DNA from: Aptenodytes patagonicus
Lineage: Eukaryota; Chordata; Aves; Sphenisciformes; Spheniscidae
Direction: 5' to 3'
Assembly: GCF_965638725.1 (NCBI RefSeq)
Contig: NC_134970.1
Span: 6,988,001-7,052,000 of the forward strand
Length of the DNA: 64,000 nt
Shown here: piece after piece, positions 1 to 64,000 of the stretch
Position numbering within the stretch: position 1 is the stretch's first letter
Layout of the letters: each line of letters starts with the position of its first letter
The notes under the pieces: model-generated
Told to the model about the DNA's origin: nothing
The model's input: only the letters and a program-made list of their open reading frames with translations
The model's database searches: none
Made by a program: the position numbers and the translations under genes

Positions 1-44
1 TGGGAGGGAGCACATGCGGCATCACGCCCTGGCTGTCCCCGCAG

Positions 45-153
45 GCCTACGTGAACCGGTTCAAGTTCCAGAGCATCACAGCGGATGACACCCTAGGTTT
101 CTTCCTGGAGTACTTCCCGGAGCTGAAGGAGAAAGGCGTGGACTCCATCCCAG
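45..153 (+). CDS. RNPEP: RNPEP coding exon (fourth from last)
   Basis: The acceptor is ccccgcag before GCC TAC GTG. The donor is CCAG|gtcagc, leaving phase 1. It encodes [20 protein letters not shown] through VDSIP. The exon opens just inside the window, so the preceding intron is cut by the left edge. Confidence 0.88.
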
Positions 154-3082
154 GTCAGCACAGAGCCTTCCTGGCCAGGGGACTGGAGCGCCGCTTTGCA
201 AACCAGCACCCTGTGGGCGTCGGAGTCGTTCCGTGTCCCGTGCAGACCCTGTGCACATCCGTTTGTGGGTTTTACTGGAGATGCTGCTGCTGCTACTGGC
301 CTCGGCTCCGATGGAGGCAGTGCAGCGCTGGCTGGCCCGGGATCAGGGATTAACCTGGGCTCGAGCGCACACCTGCTCAGCCTGAATTTTTCCATCCAGT
401 CTGTGCTCTGCGCTCAGGTGCTGTTCTGTGGGGTTTCCCCATGGACAGCTGAGCCCAGCAAGTCCCTAGCACCAGGATATGAGCATTTGCTGGTGGAGCT
501 GCTGGCGAGCACTGGGATCAGGCTCAGCTGGTGCCCCAGGCTCAGCTCAGGCTTGCTGCGGAGAGCCAGGCTTGGCAGGAGCTTTCTGTGCCGGAGCTGG
601 CTCATCTCACTGGCGGCAGTGGGGCACAAGCACACACTGAGCCCAGGGTGGCTTAACAGCCTCACCCTGTTAGTCTCTGCTTGTCGCCATCCCTGGGCAG
701 GTTTGGTGGTGCTGGGGATGCCCTCGGAGAAGGCAGTGAGATGCCTGGGCAGCAGCACCTGGCGTGGAGTTCAGAAAACCTGTCCCAGCTCTCCCTCCCT
801 TCCTTGCTGCAGGCTTTGAGTTTGACCGCTGGCTGAACACGCCAGGCTGGCCCCCCTACCTGCCCGACCTCTCGCCAGGGGAGCAGCTGATGAAGCCAGC
901 AGACAAGCTGGCAGAGCTCTGGGCAGCTGACGACTTGAACATGGAGGCGATCGAAGCTGTGGACATCACAGCCTGGAGGACGTACCAACTGGTCTACTTC
1001 CTGGATCAGGTCCTGCAGAAATCCCCCCTGCCAGAAGGTGAGGGCCAGGTCACCTCCCGGGGCTCCGATGCCCAGGGGAGACATGGGGTGATGTGCCCCA
1101 GTCCAGCCAAATGGCTGGGGATGTGAGGAGATGTCAGCAGGATGCGTGGGTGCATGGCCATCAGCCCATCCCCGCTGCGGTCCAGCAGTGCGGTTCCTGG
1201 TGTCTGAGAAGCCTCGATCGGTGCAGTGGGGAGTGGAGAGCCAGGGGAAGGGTGTCCCTAGACGTGTGGGGACGCATGCAGTGGCAAGGAGGAGCCCTGC
1301 TGTCCCCAGGATGGCTCAGCTGGGCTGTCACCTCCCTGAGTTCACCTCTCCTTGCAGTCTTTGCTGAGGGACCTCCCTACTCTTCGTGCTGGCAACCCAA
1401 GCCACTGGGCACGTGGCTCTGCAGACCTGCCTGGCCCCAGGAGGCCCAACACAGGCACCCTCCTGCCCAGAGCCAGCAAGTGCCTGGGATGCTCCTGGAG
1501 CTGGGGGTGCTGGGAGGCTCGGGGGGTCCTGGGCTGGCCCGTGGCTGGGAGGATCCCAGAGGATTTGCCGGGGTGGGCTCGCAGGGTCCCCTCGGAGCAG
1601 GGGCTGGGAGTTGGAGGCAGAGCCCCCACAGGGGCGGTGACGATCCCCCTCTCGCAGGCAACGTGGAGAGGCTGAGCAAGATGTACCCCAAGATCTCCAA
1701 GGCCCAGAATGCTGAGCTGCGACTCCGCTGGTGCCAGATTGTCCTCAAGAACAACCTCGAGGCAGAGTACCACAAGGTCAAGGACTTCCTCCACAGCCAG
1801 GTTTGTCCCTGGGCGGCGGCGCTGCACCCGGCAGCGTGCCATCAGGGGAGAGACGGGCACAGGACCTTCTGCGCCAGGGGTTGGCTCTTGCTCTTGACAG
1901 ACCCACAGAATAGTTTGGGTTGGAAGAGACCTCTAAAGGTCATCTAGTCCAACCCCCCTGCAATGAGCAGGGACATCTTCCACTAGCTCAGGTTGCTCAG
2001 AGCCCCGTCCAACCTGACCTTGAATGTTTCCAGGGATGGGGCATCCACCACCTCTCTGGGCAACCTGTTCAGCATCTTGCCACCCTCAGCGTACAACATT
2101 TCTTCCTTATGTCCAATTTAACCCTACTCGCGTTCAGTTTAAAACTGCTGCCCCTTGTCCTATCGCTACAGGCCCTACTAAAAAGTCTGTCAACATCTTT
2201 TTTATAAGCCCCTTTAAGCACTGATAGGCTGCAATAAGGTCTCCCCAAAGTCTTCTCTTCTCCAGGCTGAACAACCCCAACTCTCTCAGTCTGTCCTCAC
2301 AGCAGAGGTGTTCCATCCCCCTGATCATTTTTGTGGCCTCCTCTGGACCCGCTCCAACAGCTCCGTGTCTTTCTTATGCTGAGGGCTCCAGCGCTGGACG
2401 CAGTGCTCCAGGGGGGGTCTCACCAGAGCAGAGCAGAGGGGCAGACTCCCCTCCCTCGACCTGCTGGCCACGCTGCTTGTAACGCAGCCCAGGATTCGCT
2501 TGGCTTTGTAGGCTGCCAGCGCACATTGCCGGCTCATGTCCAATTTGTCACCCACCAGGATCCCTGAGTCCTTCTCTGCAGGGCTGCTCTCCATCCATCC
2601 CCCAGTCTGTACCAATAGTGGAGATTGCCCTGACTCGGGTGCAGGACCTTGCACTTGACCTTGTTGAACTTGAGCTTCTCATGGGCCTGCTCCTTCTCCA
2701 AGATCAAGGTCTTTTCCTCTCCAGGCGCCACAGTGCCAAGGGCTGACAAGGGTGGCATTTTTCTGCCCTGTCCCATTCCTCTGTGCTCTCCTGGCCAAGA
2801 GCAGGGCCATGCTGGAGGTGGTGTGCCCTGGGCGGGGATGTGGGGCTCCTGGGGCTTCACCCTGCTGGAGCCAGGGAGGACGCTGGGGGGGGGTAACGCC
2901 CTGCTCTGTCTCTGCAGGGGAAGCAGAAGTACACCCTGCCCCTCTACCGCGCCATGTGGGGTGGGTCGGAGTCAGCCCGGGCCCTGGCCATGGAGACCTT
3001 CTCAGCTACAGCCCCCCAGCTCCACGTGAATGTCCAGAACTACATCAAGAAGATCCTGGGCTTGGAGGTGGCGGAGGACTAG
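45..3082 (+). CDS. RNPEP: Aminopeptidase B (arginyl aminopeptidase), 3' part: last four coding exons
   Basis: RNPEP is an M1-family zinc exopeptidase that removes N-terminal Arg or Lys from peptides. Four exons join in frame: 45-153, 813-1037, 1658-1800 and 2918-3082 (TAG at 3080-3082), giving about 213 C-terminal residues of a protein usually near 650. They cover the linker after the catalytic domain and the helical LTA4H-type C-terminal domain. Landmarks are [55 protein letters not shown] and [13 protein letters not shown]. The HEXXH zinc site must lie left of the window. RNPEPL1 and LTA4H are the alternatives; the exon 3-4 residues ([13 protein letters not shown]) fit RNPEP best from memory. 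The gene converges on LZTR1, and its last intron carries a CR1. Confidence 0.9.
813..1037 (+). CDS. RNPEP: RNPEP coding exon (third from last)
   Basis: The acceptor is cttgctgcag and the donor GAAG|gtgagg; phase 1 is maintained. It encodes [20 protein letters not shown] followed by the start of the helical C-terminal domain, including [15 protein letters not shown]. Confidence 0.9.
1658..1800 (+). CDS. RNPEP: RNPEP coding exon (penultimate)
   Basis: The acceptor is ctctcgcag and the donor AGCCAG|gtttgt, ending in phase 0. It encodes [20 protein letters not shown] through VKDFLHSQ, part of the helical C-terminal domain shared with leukotriene A4 hydrolase. Confidence 0.9.
1903..2705 (-). mobile_element. 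CR1 non-LTR retroposon, 5'-truncated, inside the last RNPEP intron
   Basis: On the minus strand the translated pieces carry the C-terminal signature of CR1 ORF2: [52 protein letters not shown] and [14 protein letters not shown], followed by the CR1 3' region that reads on the plus strand as gttgggttggaagagacct-like sequence near 1915. Frameshifts and stops show it is dead. The typical terminal octamer repeats are reduced to cacagaatag. Boundaries are approximate. Confidence 0.88.
2918..3082 (+). CDS. RNPEP: RNPEP terminal coding exon
   Basis: The acceptor is tctctgcag. Fifty-four codons from [20 protein letters not shown] to [11 protein letters not shown] end in TAG at 3080-3082. The frame continues exactly from the preceding exon in phase 0. 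Confidence 0.92.
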   Translation, partial: GKQKYTLPLYRAMWGGSESARALAMETFSATAPQLHVNVQNYIKKILGLEVAED

Positions 3083-3185
3083 AGCAGCCTGGGCTCTGCT
3101 CCCTCTGCAGGCTTTCCCCCTGGCAGGACCTCAGCACGCTCTCCCTCACTGCACGTTTCCTTATTAAAATTTGTAATTTTTCTCT
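3083..3185 (+). other. RNPEP: RNPEP 3' UTR
   Basis: This is a short 3' UTR of about 100 bp, ending just past the poly(A) signal. The cleavage position is inferred from the signal and the T/GT-rich stretch that follows. Confidence 0.6.
3163..3168 (+). terminator. Candidate poly(A) signal ATTAAA for RNPEP
   Basis: ATTAAA lies 80 bp after the stop codon and is followed by a T/GT-rich downstream element (tttttctcttttttgtgctt). It is the first good signal after the stop. Confidence 0.65.
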
Positions 3186-6100
3186 TTTTTGTGCTTTTCC
3201 TGTTCCCAGCAACCCAGGGGCAGCCTTAGCGTAACTCCCTGCTCCTCGTGCCCAGGAACCGGACTGGTGCCCTGGGAGGGGACTCTGCCAGCCCTGGTCT
3301 GGGATGTGCAGGTCACTCCAGGAGGCTGGTGGCTTCTCCTAGTGTTGGCACAGGAGGGACGGGCCTGGAGCAGCTGAAGGAGATCCTGATCTGCACCGGG
3401 GTCTGGTCCTTGCTGGGCTCCTGCCATGCTGTGACAGGTCCCACATGGCAGCAGGGCCGGGGGGGGAGCTGGATCTCTGCCTGGGGGGGGGCTGGTGCTG
3501 TCAGCACCGTGGGGAGCTGACCCTGCGGGGGCCCTGCAGGCTCTGTGGTGGGTGCAGAGTGGCAAAATGGGGACCACTTGGCTTCAGCCCCCCCCGGGTG
3601 CTGCAGAAGGCAGAGGATGAGTTGGGGATTGCTTCTCCTCCTCCCTCTTCACACACTGTCCCCCCCCATCACACTGGGGCTCGCTTTGGGGTTGCGAATA
3701 GAGTTGCATTCCTGCTCTCTCACCAGTGGTCCTCCTCCCAGGGGAACAGTGCTCTGCGGAGGGGCAGGCAGCGTGCCAAGCCCCACGGGACAGCTGCCAG
3801 CAAACCAGCAGCATTGCGTGTGCTCCCACGCCTGCCCCCAGCTCCGCGCAGGCAGGAGGAGGTGAAGGCGCCCAGCCTCGCTGCACAGCCCCAGGGGAGC
3901 CTGTGGCCGGTGGGAGCAGCCGTTGGGGGCCAAGACCATCTCGTAAACCTGGACCTGACACACAGGGAGTGACTACAGCAGATTTCTGAACAGCAGCGTA
4001 ATGGATGGGGAGTCTCTGCCCCCTGTGCAGCCTGACGGGCTTTTAGCCAGGCGTGTTCAATCAGGAAAAGGAGTCCCTGCTCCGGTGAGCAGCCACACGC
4101 TGACTGCAAATGCCGCAAGCCCAAACGGGCACAGAGGTGGTGCCATGTGCTTAGCTGGGACCTGCTCTTTGCAGTTTGCTGGGATAAATCCCAGAGCGTG
4201 GACAACGATGCCAGTAAAGCAGGACTTGAGGACTTTAAAGAGCCAGTGTGGCCTACCTATGGTGGAGGCTGTAGGACCAAGACAAAGCTAGACAGCCACG
4301 CTGTTACTTATTCCTTATCAAATGCAGGAATATGAGCACACTCCCCAAAATTCCAGTACAAAACTGCCCCAAGGCTGCACTAACAAACACCAGTAAGCCC
4401 GGGAACGCTGAGGTGGCGATAACGAGAACACCCAATTGCCTCGGAAAGCACAAATAAACCCCATTGCGCGTGCTGGCCCTGCCGCTAGGCCTGCGGCAGC
4501 CGCTCCTCCAACACCAGCTGCTCCTGCCAGACCTCACGTCCCGAGATCCCTTAGGAAACCCAGGGGTGCCCTGTGGGGCTGGCGGGGCCGTCCCTTTTGG
4601 GCCGTGCACCCGCCTGATCCTACGGGAAGGTTGGCCTGTCCCCCCCCCACCTCCCCCCTGACAGCCCTGGCACTTCCCCTGCCGCCTCCTCCTGAGACCC
4701 AGCACAGCCCCGCAGGGCCAAACCGCGGGGGGACCCGCCGCAGCCCCCGCTGCACTCCCAGGGGCAGGGGGGACAGCTCAGGCTGAAGGAAGGGGGTCAG
4801 CCTTGCCCGTGGGGCAGGACCTCTCTTGGAGGGGTGCACAGTCCCGGCACCCTGCACAGCAGCAGCCCAGAGGCAAATCATGACAACGACCTAACGGCAT
4901 CGTTGACCGCAATTTTTCAGACAATAAATCCCACTGATGTAATGCAACTCTGACCGAGCACTACGGTCACTAGAGCCGGGACTAAGCCAAAACCACCTCC
5001 AAAGCACAGATGCCCGCAGTGCCCCGGCTCAGAGGGTGCAGAGACTGTGCATTTCCTTGCTGATGGCCTCAGGAATAATAGTTCCCAAATAGTTTGAGAA
5101 AATGGAGTCAAAGGGGCTGGTTATGGCATGGTTGAAACCAGCCCATTCTTCCTTACCGAGGGAACCAGGCTGCGCTTGTTTGGGAAATGGGTGTCCTCTA
5201 GTGGATTCAGCATTGCTGAAAATAACTTGTAGTATTCTTACAAGCTGTAGTCTATAACCTTTCTCCATTTGCAGATTTCTGGTTTCTCAGGGAACATGCA
5301 GATTGTCGGTGCAATTAACATGACCTCTGACAAGAGACTTCATTACCTATGAGGCATCTGGAAATAATCCCTCCCGTTGAAAATGAGCCCTTGGCTCTCA
5401 GATGCATCTGCCACCTCTGGTCTGACTCACCTGAGCAAGCCATCAGCTGGGAGACAGATCGAGTGGTCCCTAAAGCATTTCCCTTGGATTAAATGGAATG
5501 ACGCATTCTCCACTGCACAGGCTGCAACGCCCTCAGCACACCGAAGCATGCATGTGCATGTCAGGACGCTGAACAGGAGGTCACATCTCGTACTGCTCCG
5601 GGAACGCTTTACTGGCCTGAATTAAAAATTATGGCCGCAAGGGTGGAAGCACAGGGGCTGGGCAGCTGTGCTTCCCAGGAGGGATCTTCCACCACTCCAG
5701 CTCAAGCCAACTCTTGCCATTCCAGAAAGCCAAGCAGAGAGCAGCACCACGTCAGCGCTGCCTTCTGCTTCACCTCTGCAAACTAGTGCAGCTTAAGGCA
5801 GGACAAGATTTTGATTCTCAGCTTCTGTGTCACTCCCTCCTCTGGGCTGCCTCGGTGGCTCTCGGGCTGGGGAGCAGCTCTGTCTGCACGTTTCACCAAC
5901 ACCAGCTGATCTGCGACGCTCCCCAACCAAGCTGCCTAATTCAGCAGCCAGGGAGAGGTAAAGCTCCTCTCCCCTCTGCAGTGTGGGAAGCATCCAGCAC
6001 GGCGGGGAGCTGGGGAGCTGCAACTGGGAGGGAACAGCAGCTGCTTCTGAACTGGCTGGGAAGGCCGCTCTGCCTTCATTCACCTTCCTGCAAAGGCAAC

Positions 6101-6600
6101 AACTAATGAAGACACTTCAGCATAAAATTAGTAACAAGATGTAGCACGCTTATTTTTAACAAAGTGACCTTCATCAAGCTCGGAGCTCTTTTTGCTTAAT
6201 TTTTTCCAAAATAAAAGCCAAGTCAATCATGAAATGCCAGGAGAAGATGTTAACTCTTTATTAATAAATTGATTTAGAAAGGCTTAGCGAGACAGGATTA
6301 ATGGATTTGATGGTCAAAAAGGACCGCTGTAATCTTCTAGTCTGACCTGCTGCAGAGCACAGGTCTGGACTTCCTGCAGCCCACCAATCAAGGCAGCTGC
6401 AAAAGGGCTTATCTTTTAATCCACGCCATGGAGAGTCTCTGAAAAGTCACTACATTCTGGTCCAATGGTCAGCCTCACTGTGAACACCATGCTCTCTGTT
6501 TCCAGTTTTGTTATATCTGACTTCCACTTACAGCCTCTGGCTGTGTCAGCTGAAGTTCTTTAAATAGTATTCTTTATATATTGTGTTTCAAAGTATTAAT
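3186..6600. other. Convergent intergenic region between RNPEP and LZTR1
   Basis: No gene is supported here. The left part (3200-4870) is GC-rich with C/G homopolymer runs, and a CpG-richer patch lies at about 4440-4830. The open frames there (for example 3445-3972 and 4436-4786) have no recognisable protein and look like GC-driven chance frames. The right part (4900-6600) is AT-richer and holds an old CR1-like fragment at about 6295. The LZTR1 3' end reads in from the right. Confidence 0.6.
6290..6370 (-). repeat. Old CR1-type 3' fragment
   Basis: The string gatggtcaaaaaggacc followed by taatcttctagtctgacct resembles the degenerate 3' end of ancient amniote CR1 elements in reverse orientation. 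It was recognised by eye only; no coding part remains. Confidence 0.4.
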
Positions 6601-6604
6601 GACT

Positions 6605-6935
6605 CTTTTACTCATGACTGCTTTATTTTACAGTATAAAAGTAATAATGGGCTTGATTCTGGACTTAGTTATTCCCAAAACCACGTGGAATAAATTCATT
6701 CCTGAAATGGTTTCAATTTTACATTTCCATAACAGAGACCAAACCCTTCTCCACAAAGGTACAAAACAAGCAAATCCACGGGAGAGCAAGTCAGCTGTCC
6801 ATGCTCCTCGGGGCCGCCTGCTATGTTGTGTAGACACTCTGAGCAGCTCAGTATGGAATGGTAAAAAAAAAAGAGTCAGCCGTAAAGTGCTAGGTTTTTT
6901 GAGGAACAAATGAAAAGTTTGATTACCAAAGCATG
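6605..6935 (-). other. LZTR1: LZTR1 3' UTR (proximal estimate)
   Basis: The region runs from the stop codon to the first good poly(A) signal (plus 6622-6627). A second signal at 6257-6262 would make the UTR about 680 nt. The true end is not determined. Confidence 0.45.
6622..6627 (-). terminator. Candidate LZTR1 poly(A) signal AATAAA
   Basis: tttatt on the plus strand reads AATAAA on the transcribed strand, 309 nt after the stop. A further AATAAA lies at 6257-6262. Confidence 0.45.
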
Positions 6936-43807
<36,872 letters not shown>

Positions 43808-43970
43808 TCCGAGGAGGCGGGCGCCGCGGCAGCAGCCAGGGGCGCTGCGGAGCGGAAGGTCCCGCGTTCGAGGCCCACGCCCGGCGGGTAGAGCCCGCCG
43901 GGACCCAGGCGGCAGCTGGGCTGCCGCTGCAAGATTCGGAAGCCAGGCAGGTTTATACGTTAAAAGAGTT

Positions 43971-43976
43971 TATTTG
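43971..43976 (-). terminator. Candidate distal IPO9 poly(A) signal AATAAA
   Basis: On the minus strand aacaaataaactcttttaac carries AATAAA. It is the last one before the CpG island, and the base composition changes abruptly at this point. Nearer AATAAA words exist (for example near 46030 and 46408), so shorter IPO9 isoforms are possible. Confidence 0.5.
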
Positions 43977-44464
43977 TTAGTACAAAAAAACCAAACCAAG
44001 AACAATACTCATGAATACGCGTAAAGTCTCGTTCCAGAGTCATAGCTGAGCTATTAACTAGTTAAATTGTAGTCTGTGGCTATCGGAGCTTCATGCTATT
44101 CCAGCAAGGTAACACCCAGTGTGCAAAACACGATCGGTTCCTCCCCACAGAGGAGCTGTGAGCAGGACACACGCGTGCCAGGCACCAGCGTGGGCAGTGG
44201 CACGTGCCCAGGGCTGTGCGGTAGCCTGCATCCCACCCTTCAGTTTTAATTTAGCTTAACAGGGAGCTTGTATTTCCTAACACGGTGTTAGTAACCTTTA
44301 TGACTGTTAGTTTAGTTTCTTCTCAACAGTAGACAACTAGAGGAGTGCTCTGCACCTCGAAACCAGACCTTAGACGCATCTCCGTAGAGTCCAGCATTTT
44401 TCATCCTGAGCAATCACCTTGTTACGGGTCAGAGTTGTTTCAGCAAAGCTGACACCCCTCCAGC

Positions 44465-44483
44465 AAAAAAAAAAAAAAAAAAA
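44465..44483 (+). repeat. Poly(A) homopolymer, 19 nt
   Basis: An uninterrupted run of 19 A (poly-U in the IPO9 transcript sense). No retroposon body is recognisable next to it. Confidence 0.9.
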
Positions 44484-45753
44484 TCTTGTTTAAAGATACA
44501 TCATGGAGCATTCAGAATTTTGTTAGGAGGAAGAACAGTGAGAAAGCATAAGGGCAAAGGAGTTACATCAGCACAAGCACCAGCAGGACCAGGCAGAGGT
44601 CCTTCAAACCATCTCCCTTGCGCACGGTTGCTCTCACATCCTATTTGGCCTCTTTCTAGGGCAAGCTTGAGTCACAGTATTTCTTGCCAAAAAACATCCT
44701 GTACACCATGAGTTCGCTTCCGATAGAGTGTGCTGCACAGCTACACTGTTCCTGCGCCCACCGTCTCCAGGGTTGGTCCCAAACTCCATACCTTATGCCA
44801 GCTCCTGTGCAGCGGCACTGTGCCTGGCCAGCTCAGGCTGCACGTGAGCTGATGCTGCAGGAGGGAGAGTGCAGAGCACTAGTCCCCAAGAGCCACTTAT
44901 CCCCCAATCTTTCCCATCTCACCAGGTACACTCCTGGAAAAGCCATCGATACCTGCAAATCAAAGAGCATTTTCTAACCAACTCACTGAAGAGCTCCAAC
45001 AGGAACTCTACAAGACGCTGGCCCATCTACTTTTGGGACCTTGCAATCGCAAAGAAATCCTTTGATTTCTCAGTTCAGGATAAGGAATGGTATCAGTAGT
45101 ACTAGGTTGCTCTAATTTTTCATGGTCTTGTTTAAACCCACCATCCAACTTAACTAAAGCAAGCACCACTAAGGCACACACCAATCAACCCCCATCAGAA
45201 AGCAGCGAACCCCACCAGCACCTCTCCACAAGCCCTGGCCAACCAGACCTGAACGTGCTCCATTTACAACTGACACCCTAAAACACACCTAGATGCTTCC
45301 AGATGTTTGGTATTCACTTACCTCCAAGAACGGATGACTGGTTTTGAGCCTTGCTGCCAACGCATGGGGCAAAAAAGATGGTCCTACCTCTTCCCAGGGC
45401 TGGGACCGGTCACTTTGAGGACACTCACTTGACCATTCCTGTACAGCTATCAGGATACACCACTGCAGCCATCTATTTCTAGTTTGCTTTCTTCAAGAAA
45501 CTGCACTGTTTAGTTTAACTTTTCAGTGAAAGCTGAGAGAGACAAATTCCTCAAAACAAAATTCCTAATAGGCTTTAAAAAAAAATAAAAATAATGTCTA
45601 GGTGGAAGACAGAACCACAGCATTCCCGCTGAAGAGAAGGCCATGGCACAAAGTTTAATTGTATATTCTTATACACCAGAGAATCCACAGGGAAGAAAGA
45701 TACCACGACACAACTGCATGGAAACTTTTGATCAGAGCTTATGCCTTATTTAG

Positions 45754-45781
45754 ACACACACACACACACACGCACGCACAC
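45754..45781. repeat. CA-dinucleotide microsatellite
   Basis: About nine perfect AC units followed by interrupted cgcacgcacac. It is likely polymorphic and lies in the inferred IPO9 3' UTR (GU-rich in the transcript). Confidence 0.9.
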
Positions 45782-47388
45782 AAAAATCAGGCTTCCAATT
45801 CTGCTTCTCATAGAGCTATTCATACAAAACCATTGACAACTCAAGGATGGGTCAGATCAGTCTGCAGTGAATGGTGGGGATTCCCCCTTGTTCTGCCCAT
45901 TCTCAGGCACAACGTGAGGGGTTGGGGTGGGAGAGGGGAGCAAGGTCTGCTTTAGAATTCAGGGTCATTTTACCATTTTCCCCACACATGCTAAACAAAT
46001 TGTGCCATATTTGTCCGTTAAAAAGTTAATTTATTATCCCCTCCTGGTAAAAAAGTGAAAAGCTATACTCTGGTTAGACCAGTAAGATACAGAATTACTC
46101 CAGCTCTTTGGAGGTTTTTAGATACAACTTTGAAGCATATTATTCCACAAAGGAACAGCAAGTACCTTCCTTAAGAAAGGAAACTCTATAATGGGTCAGC
46201 CTTTTTCTTTTAAGCAGAAGAAGATGTATCCATTACAGGACTCCCTTTCTGTCCAGATGACTCCTGCAAAATACCCTAGCATCCTCTGAGTGGCACATAC
46301 AGAGAGTTTCCTAAGGAGGAATATGTCTTAAAAAAGTGACTTCAGGAAACAAGTGCAAGTCCCTTTTAAATCTGTTTTATAAGAAGGATACCAATGTACA
46401 TTTTAATAGTTTTATTTTCATTTTCCCCAAGGGGGAACCAAAGGCAGAGAGGTGTTGTGAGATACATCACGCTGTTCTTATGGGTAAATCAATTTGCAAA
46501 TGTTATTTTACCACTCTATAAAAATACACACAGGAGTGTGAAGGAAGCAAAGTAGTTCAGAGTGGCTGTCATGGAGCAAATATGTTAAATACAATCAGGT
46601 TTTTCTCCCCTAAAAATTGTGGCTCCTTGTGTTCCATAAAACCAAAGTCTTTAGTAGCCACATGCCACAGGAACAGAAATTTAAGTGGTAGCTTCCTTTG
46701 AGCATGTGCACACAAAAGCATTAGTAAAGAACTGCTCCCATGGGACTAGACAGCAGATGTGAGCAACAAAGCCCCATCCACAACAGGAAAGAAGATATGC
46801 ATTCAGTTTCACTGTCTCAGCTTCCCATCCAAACTCCTGTAAACAGGTTCCATACCATTCAGGCATCTCTGATAAAAGAGTCTATAGTTCTATAAAAAGA
46901 AGTCACGCTGTAAGATCAAGATATTTACCCTGTATGTGTTATGCGAGCGCGAAGAGGAACAACCTTCCAAGTTCTCAAGATACATCCAAGCAATCTGTAA
47001 GTGACCCAATTCCTTTCTCTGTCCAACTGTCCTGTGGGAAACTCAGTTAAGTGCCTCTTCACAGGTAGAGACAGTTTGCTTTTAAAAATATTAAGGACAC
47101 ATTTTTTTATCTTTAAGAACTTCCTGGAAAGTTACTGTGGAAAATGAAAGTGCTCCCATGGTGAGACCAATGTGCAAAGCTCTACAGACTTCTGTCCTTG
47201 CTGCTTTCTTAGTATTCCTTCCCTTAGCAGATTCTTGTTAAGATGAGGCTCAATACATTGCAACGAGGCCATCATCCACCTGGAACAAGCAGGTAGACAC
47301 TGGAAAATGTTTTATGTTTAATCATAAAACGTGGAATAAGCCAAAAAAATATTGTTCAGGTATGATCAGGATGGTCTCTCGAGTGGGT

Positions 47389-63620
<16,232 letters not shown>

Positions 63621-64000
63621 CTGAAACAGAAAGGAGACAAGAAGGATAGGGTGGATGACTAATTCAGAACACCAAGGGTAAAAGGAAGCTTTTCTGTTCC
63701 CAGTAATCTCAGTTTTGCAAAACTACTTTCAGAATTTTTCTCTGCCATAAGAAGTCAGTCTTCAACTGATTTGTCTTACATTCTATTGGAGAAACCTTTG
63801 AAAAGAAGACACCCTCTCTGTTCTCTTGCTCTTCTGCTCCTCATTTGAGACCAGAATTTGACAGAACTAATGACTGACCTGGAATCAATGCTACACAGTT
63901 TTATTTATAGATGAGGAATGGGAGAAGCAGATGAATCTTTAACAGAGTGCCTGTTTTTATGCACACCTACCTGAACAAAAAGATGACGGCTGTCAGGCTT
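63621..64000 (-). other. IPO9: IPO9 intron running off the right edge
   Basis: No exon is supportable between the first visible IPO9 exon and the end of the window. The preceding IPO9 coding exon must lie beyond base 64000. Confidence 0.6.

Larger units (their letters stand above)
43955..47388 (-). other. IPO9: Probable IPO9 3' UTR
   Basis: This 3.4 kb stretch follows the IPO9 stop without a supportable gene or splice acceptor that opens a known protein. It is AT-rich and includes a CA repeat (45754-45781) and a 19-nt A run (44465-44483). IPO9 transcripts are known to have long 3' UTRs in mammals; the assignment here is inference. Confidence 0.5.

Noticed and set aside
196-819. Open frame of 207 codons, plus strand
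   Set aside because: It spans a GC-rich RNPEP intron between two clear exons, in a frame that does not join them, and matches no protein I know.
1093-1947. Open frame of 284 codons, plus strand
   Set aside because: It is intron read-through in frame with the real exon at 1658-1800; the flanking parts are GC-rich intron and the CR1 edge.
3445-4205. Several 100-175 codon frames on both strands
   Set aside because: Overlapping frames on both strands in GC-rich DNA, without splice context or recognisable protein features.
43855-43890. Possible tRNA B-box (gcgttcgaggcc)
   Set aside because: The flanking bases cannot form a T stem, and no matching A-box or acceptor stem is present.
63971-64000. 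Possible IPO9 exon ending at the window edge (caggtaggt donor-like site)
   Set aside because: No frame gives the residues expected before [10 protein letters not shown]; the site is probably a chance GT in the intron.

Overview
This is ordinary vertebrate nuclear DNA, almost certainly from a bird. The support is spliced genes with GT-AG introns, CR1 retroposons as the dominant repeat (three with readable reverse-transcriptase remnants or 3' tails ending in the ATTCTATG octamer), a GC-rich and fairly compact layout, and proteins very close to known amniote orthologues. I cannot name the species. Gene identities come from recalled family sequences, not a database search.

Layout. (1) 1-3185, plus strand: the last four coding exons of RNPEP (aminopeptidase B), with a CR1 in its last intron. 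(2) 3186-6600: convergent intergenic DNA with no gene I can support. (3) 6936-43681, minus strand: the complete LZTR1 gene, 21 coding exons that join in frame to 837 residues. It encodes a Kelch-BTB-BACK-BTB-BACK adaptor for the CUL3 ubiquitin ligase. Its first three exons lie in a CpG island (about 43080-43960), and three Staf/ZNF143-type promoter motifs lie just upstream of the ATG. (4) About 43955-47388, minus strand: the probable 3.4 kb 3' UTR of IPO9. (5) 47389-63620, minus strand: the last 14 coding exons of IPO9 (importin-9), 665 residues to the stop codon. The 5' half of the gene lies beyond the right edge.

The genes are independent housekeeping functions: N-terminal arginine/lysine trimming (RNPEP), turnover of RAS-family GTPases (LZTR1) and nuclear import of histones H2A-H2B and other cargo (IPO9). 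IPO9 and LZTR1 are transcribed in the same direction, and the likely IPO9 poly(A) signal lies only about 160-250 bp upstream of the LZTR1 promoter motifs. LZTR1 and RNPEP converge. In human, RNPEP and IPO9 are both on 1q32.1 while LZTR1 is on 22q11.21, so LZTR1's position here is a synteny difference worth checking.

I found no previously undescribed system. The best observations are the U12-type (minor) intron 18 of LZTR1, the clustered promoter motifs, the tight IPO9-LZTR1 junction and the gene order. Exon boundaries were assigned by hand from splice sites and reading-frame continuity, and every junction listed keeps the frame.
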